From the NCBI GenBank assembly GCA_004356555.1, contig SMWY01000026.1:1-9603 (forward strand): a DNA stretch of 9,603 bases, written 5' to 3'. Source of the stretch: Candidatus Dadabacteria bacterium. Lineage in GTDB: Bacteria; Desulfobacterota_D; UBA1144; Nemesobacterales; UBA2774. The position numbers and the translations under genes are program-made. The notes below the pieces were generated by a model. That model ran no database searches. It was not told the DNA's origin and was given only the letters and a program-made list of their open reading frames with translations. Positions within the stretch are counted from its first letter, which is position 1. The number at the start of each line of letters is the position of its first letter. Positions 7,443 through 9,603 of the stretch are shown in pieces.

Positions 7443-7471
7443 ACTATACGACTTTCGGAACTTAATGTCAA
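7443..7471 (-). promoter_or_regulatory. Near-consensus sigma-70 promoter of the sigma-factor gene
   Basis: On the minus strand a perfect TTGACA (7466-7471) is followed after 17 bp by TATAGT (7443-7448), 11 of 12 consensus positions. Initiation near 7436 gives a leader of about 87 nt. GAACT-type motifs overlap the -10 box, the spacer and the -35 edge. Confidence 0.75.
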
Positions 7472-7536
7472 GAACTTTCTTCGCATCTGCAAAAAAAGTT
7501 CTGAAGGTTTATTTATATAGTCATTGCAGTAGGTTA

Positions 7537-7551
7537 CGTAGAACTTCTACG
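7537..7551. repeat. Perfect 15-bp palindrome in the SPOR-sigma spacer
   Basis: CGTAGAACTTCTACG has 7-bp arms around a single C. As minus-strand RNA it could form a short hairpin about 41 nt after the SPOR stop codon, but no U-tract follows directly, so it is not a typical terminator. As DNA it looks like a dimeric repressor site. Confidence 0.4.
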
Positions 7552-7592
7552 CAAAAGCTAACAAATATTCACGGTATCATCACTTTAGAACT

Positions 7593-8375
7593 CTATTCTT
7601 CAGCATTACCCTCTTCCAAAAACTCATTATAGACCCTACTCCTGTTTAAACTTTCAACAAACACTCCCCTGCCCTCTTTGCTTTGATACAGTGTTGAAAA
7701 ATTCCATGCCTCTTGGGCTGTTTTAAACTTACCAACTTTAATGAGGTTCCAAATTTCTCCTCTTGAATTAGTACTCGTAATAATATAAGCGTCATAACCT
7801 TTTAACTGCAGTTCTTTAACTGCTTCTTTGGCATCATCGAGATTTTCAAACGCTGCAACCTGGAGCCTATATATATCAACCTCAGCTAACCCACTTCCCT
7901 GAGACTCTGTTTCTGCTATATCAGATACTTTGTTCTTAAGAGCAACTTTGGTTCCGTATGACTCGGAGTTGCCATTATCTTGAATTTGCTGAACATCTAA
8001 AGGGTTTTCGTTTTCTTCAAGTGGAGATTGATCAGAATATGTGACAGCTGTCTGAGTTTCGATTATGTCGTTCTCTTTGATAGTAGCAGAATCAGATGAG
8101 ATATTATCAATTTCACTATCCGATTCTCTATATATAGCCACTTCTCCTACAAGTTCTGGATCATTATTAACTGTATTTTCGCCCACCGGAGAAGTATCAT
8201 TAGAATTTTCTGCTAATCGCTCATTACCGAATTTAGTATCATCAATTTTCATTCCGACATAGACTCCGACTACAAATACTAAAATCAAAGTCAGAAAATA
8301 GCCGACAGTGCTGCCGAAACCGCGTTTTTTCTTATTTGAACCGGCAGTTATAAATTTTGGTTTTAAATTTGTCAT
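7593..8375 (-). CDS. SPOR-domain single-pass inner-membrane protein (FtsN-like layout), 260 aa
   Basis: SPOR domains bind peptidoglycan stripped of stem peptides and commonly place proteins at the division site. The layout is a basic cytoplasmic tail of about 22 residues (with KKKRGFG), one hydrophobic segment (about 23-43, GYFLTLILVFVVGVYVG), then a long acidic, Ser/Asn/Glu-rich periplasmic linker (about 45-165). The C-terminal SPOR domain (about 167-243) begins DIYRLQVAAFENLDDAKEAV and includes YDAYIIT and WNLIKVGKF. This is the topology of FtsN, but the low-complexity linker gives no proof of orthology, and other SPOR proteins share it. The ATG at 8373-8375 has GGGGG 6 nt upstream. No convincing promoter lies in the 62 bp between the tRNA and this gene, so transcription through the tRNA is possible. 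Confidence 0.9.
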   Translation of the reverse strand: MTNLKPKFITAGSNKKKRGFGSTVGYFLTLILVFVVGVYVGMKIDDTKFGNERLAENSNDTSPVGENTVNNDPELVGEVAIYRESDSEIDNISSDSATIKENDIIETQTAVTYSDQSPLEENENPLDVQQIQDNGNSESYGTKVALKNKVSDIAETESQGSGLAEVDIYRLQVAAFENLDDAKEAVKELQLKGYDAYIITSTNSRGEIWNLIKVGKFKTAQEAWNFSTLYQSKEGRGVFVESLNRSRVYNEFLEEGNAEE

Positions 8376-8437
8376 ATAACACCCCCAATATTAAATACCC
8401 CTATATTTAACTAACACTGACGAACCCAGTTTACCTT

Positions 8438-8526
8438 TGGTGCCGAAGGGGGGATTTGAACCCCCACGAGCGCAGTGCCCACTGGATTCTGAGTCCAGCG
8501 CGTCTACCAAATTCCGCCACTTCGGC
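8438..8526 (-). tRNA. tRNA-Leu (anticodon CAG), with encoded CCA
   Basis: Read on the minus strand, the acceptor arms GCCGAAG and CTTCGGC pair fully. The D arm contains the TTGGTAGAC core, and the anticodon stem CTGGA/TCCAG encloses loop CTCAGAA with anticodon CAG. A long class II variable arm and a T arm with GGGGG-TTCAAAT-CCCCC follow. The discriminator is A (8441) and CCA is encoded (8438-8440). Its 5' end is 3 bp from the stop codon of the recombinase gene, so any promoter of its own must lie inside that gene. Confidence 0.97.
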
Positions 8527-8529
8527 TCC

Positions 8530-9603
8530 TCAATGTTTATTGGCATTTGAGCTATACCCAGAATTTATCAAACCCTCTTTTTTGACCATTTCTTGCCCGG
8601 TAAAACCCGCATCTAAACTTTCAACTGCTAACTTTTTATGCTCCGGTGTTGGATGTGAATATCTCATTGTCATTTGAATAGAAGAATGTCCCATTAATTC
8701 TTTTACCGTTACAAGGTCAAAACCATTCATAACCAGATTGCTCGCGAATGTATGCCGTAGGTCATGAAATGTGAATTTTTTTATGCCCGACCTTTTTAAA
8801 GCTCCATCGAAAGCAGTTCTAATATCCTTTATTGGTTTACCCTTGTTTGTAAAAACAAACCCATCACTAGGTATTAATTTTAACGAATTTAAAGTCTTAA
8901 GCAATTGTTTGTTTATAGGTATAACTCTTGACTCATCATTCTTGGTTTCCTCAACCAGTATGTACCCTTTGTCCAAGTATACGTTTTCCCACTTGAGGTT
9001 AAGCACTTCATTCCTTCTCATGCCAGTATAATACGCTGCAAGAAGTATCGGCTTTAATAGCTCGGATGCTTCCTTGTAAAACGCCCGAAACTCTTCCTGG
9101 CTTAAAATACGCATCTTGCTTGGTTTTTCTTTGTATAGCGAATATCCCTTTAAGGGGTTTTCACTTAACCAGCCCCTTCTAACAGAATAATTAAGCATGG
9201 TTTTTAAAAAGGCCAGTTCTCTATTAATAGTTGCTTTTGATATTGGCCTTCCATAAATGCTTATAGTTTTAAGTCTGTGGGACTTATATTTATCAACCTG
9301 CCAGCTATTAATGAATGAAAGCTTTTTGCCCTTAAAAAACTTGAGTAACGGTTTTGAAGACTCTACATCACGCCCCTCCGACTTCTTGTGCGTCGAGTAG
9401 TTTTCTAAAAAAGACTTTATAACCCTATCAAATGGATACTGCTTTCTAGTTTGTACAATATCAAATTTACCCGTAGCTATTTCAGCTTTTCTGATTGCCA
9501 AAGCCTTTAACGCTTCGGTCTTTGTAACATCTTTTGGTTCTTTGCCGGGTATCGTTACCGATTCTCGCACCCTTTTCCCGTTTTGATAAAAGTCCAGCCA
9601 CCA
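8530..9603 (-). CDS. Tyrosine recombinase / phage-type integrase (N-terminus outside window)
   Basis: The enzyme cuts and rejoins DNA at attachment sites through a phosphotyrosine link. The frame remains open to the right edge. Upstream of the GTG at 9568-9570, codons spell WWLDFYQNGKR, the usual N-terminal beta strand of the arm-type-site-binding domain, so the true start is beyond 9603. Numbering from the GTG, a SAM-like core-binding domain spans about 45-135. The catalytic set is complete: Arg185 (TGMRRNEV), Lys210 (ETKNDESR), His269 and Arg272 (FHDLRHTFASN), His295 (LMGHSS) and Tyr304 (MRYSHPTPEHKKLAVESL). The gene appears intact and potentially active. It is adjacent to tRNA-Leu, a common integration target, but on the tRNA's 5' side. 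The rest of the element presumably lies to the right. Confidence 0.95.
   Translation of the reverse strand, partial: WWLDFYQNGKRVRESVTIPGKEPKDVTKTEALKALAIRKAEIATGKFDIVQTRKQYPFDRVIKSFLENYSTHKKSEGRDVESSKPLLKFFKGKKLSFINSWQVDKYKSHRLKTISIYGRPISKATINRELAFLKTMLNYSVRRGWLSENPLKGYSLYKEKPSKMRILSQEEFRAFYKEASELLKPILLAAYYTGMRRNEVLNLKWENVYLDKGYILVEETKNDESRVIPINKQLLKTLNSLKLIPSDGFVFTNKGKPIKDIRTAFDGALKRSGIKKFTFHDLRHTFASNLVMNGFDLVTVKELMGHSSIQMTMRYSHPTPEHKKLAVESLDAGFTGQEMVKKEGLINSGYSSNANKH

Larger units (their letters stand above)
7440..7592. repeat. Cluster of six GAACT/AGTTC motifs over and upstream of the sigma promoter
   Basis: GAACT preceded by A or G occurs on the plus strand at 7440, 7457, 7471, 7540 and 7587, and reversed (AGTTCT) at 7497. 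The copies at 7471-7478 and 7495-7502 form an 8-bp inverted repeat (AGAACTTT...AAAGTTCT). From the base composition, fewer than one such pentamer would be expected in this length on both strands. The cluster also covers the 225-bp gene-free stretch between the SPOR and sigma genes. Its role as binding sites is inference. Confidence 0.4.

Noticed and set aside
1..9603. Search for a CRISPR array, insertion-sequence ends, or a toxin-antitoxin or phage-defence cassette
   Set aside because: No regularly spaced direct repeats, transposase motifs or defence-type gene pairs were seen; apart from the integrase, the content is core-like.

Overview
The window is AT-rich, tightly packed bacterial DNA. 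Most of it looks like ordinary chromosome, with a likely mobile-element boundary at the right end. The genes suggest a Gram-negative (diderm) bacterium: an FtsN-like SPOR-domain inner-membrane protein, MnmG, a sigma-70 factor without region 1.1, and a carbohydrate-type sulfotransferase. No spore genes are visible apart from a spore-photoproduct-lyase-like enzyme. I cannot place the species. A deltaproteobacterium-like or candidate-phylum lineage is a guess only.

Left part (1-3730): the C-terminal two thirds of a DUF255/YyaL-type protein runs in from the left edge on the plus strand. After it comes a good sigma-70-type promoter and a 52-codon ORF (1539-1697) with a strong Shine-Dalgarno sequence. 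The end of this small gene overlaps the end of mnmG, which lies on the minus strand. mnmG and the following SCP2 gene diverge from a compact pair of back-to-back promoters whose -35 boxes are 16 bp apart. A perfect 11-bp inverted repeat covers the mnmG -10 box and ribosome binding site.

Middle (3731-6015): an SCP2-type lipid-binding protein and a radical SAM enzyme of the spore photoproduct lyase family are probably co-transcribed on the plus strand. They meet a minus-strand PAPS-type sulfotransferase gene end to end.

Right part (6016-9603), all minus strand: reading from right to left along transcription, the order is a tyrosine recombinase (N-terminus cut by the window edge), tRNA-Leu(CAG), a SPOR-domain protein, a sigma-70 factor, and then the sulfotransferase. 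The sigma gene has a near-consensus promoter in a 225-bp spacer that holds six GAACT/AGTTC motifs and a perfect 15-bp palindrome. The recombinase gene stops 3 bp before the first base of the tRNA. An integrated element therefore seems to lie on the 5' side of the tRNA, which is not the usual arrangement.

I found no clear new multi-gene system. The items most worth a second look are the integrase/tRNA junction, the motif cluster at the sigma promoter, the small overlapping gene, and the SPL-like enzyme beside an SCP2 protein.
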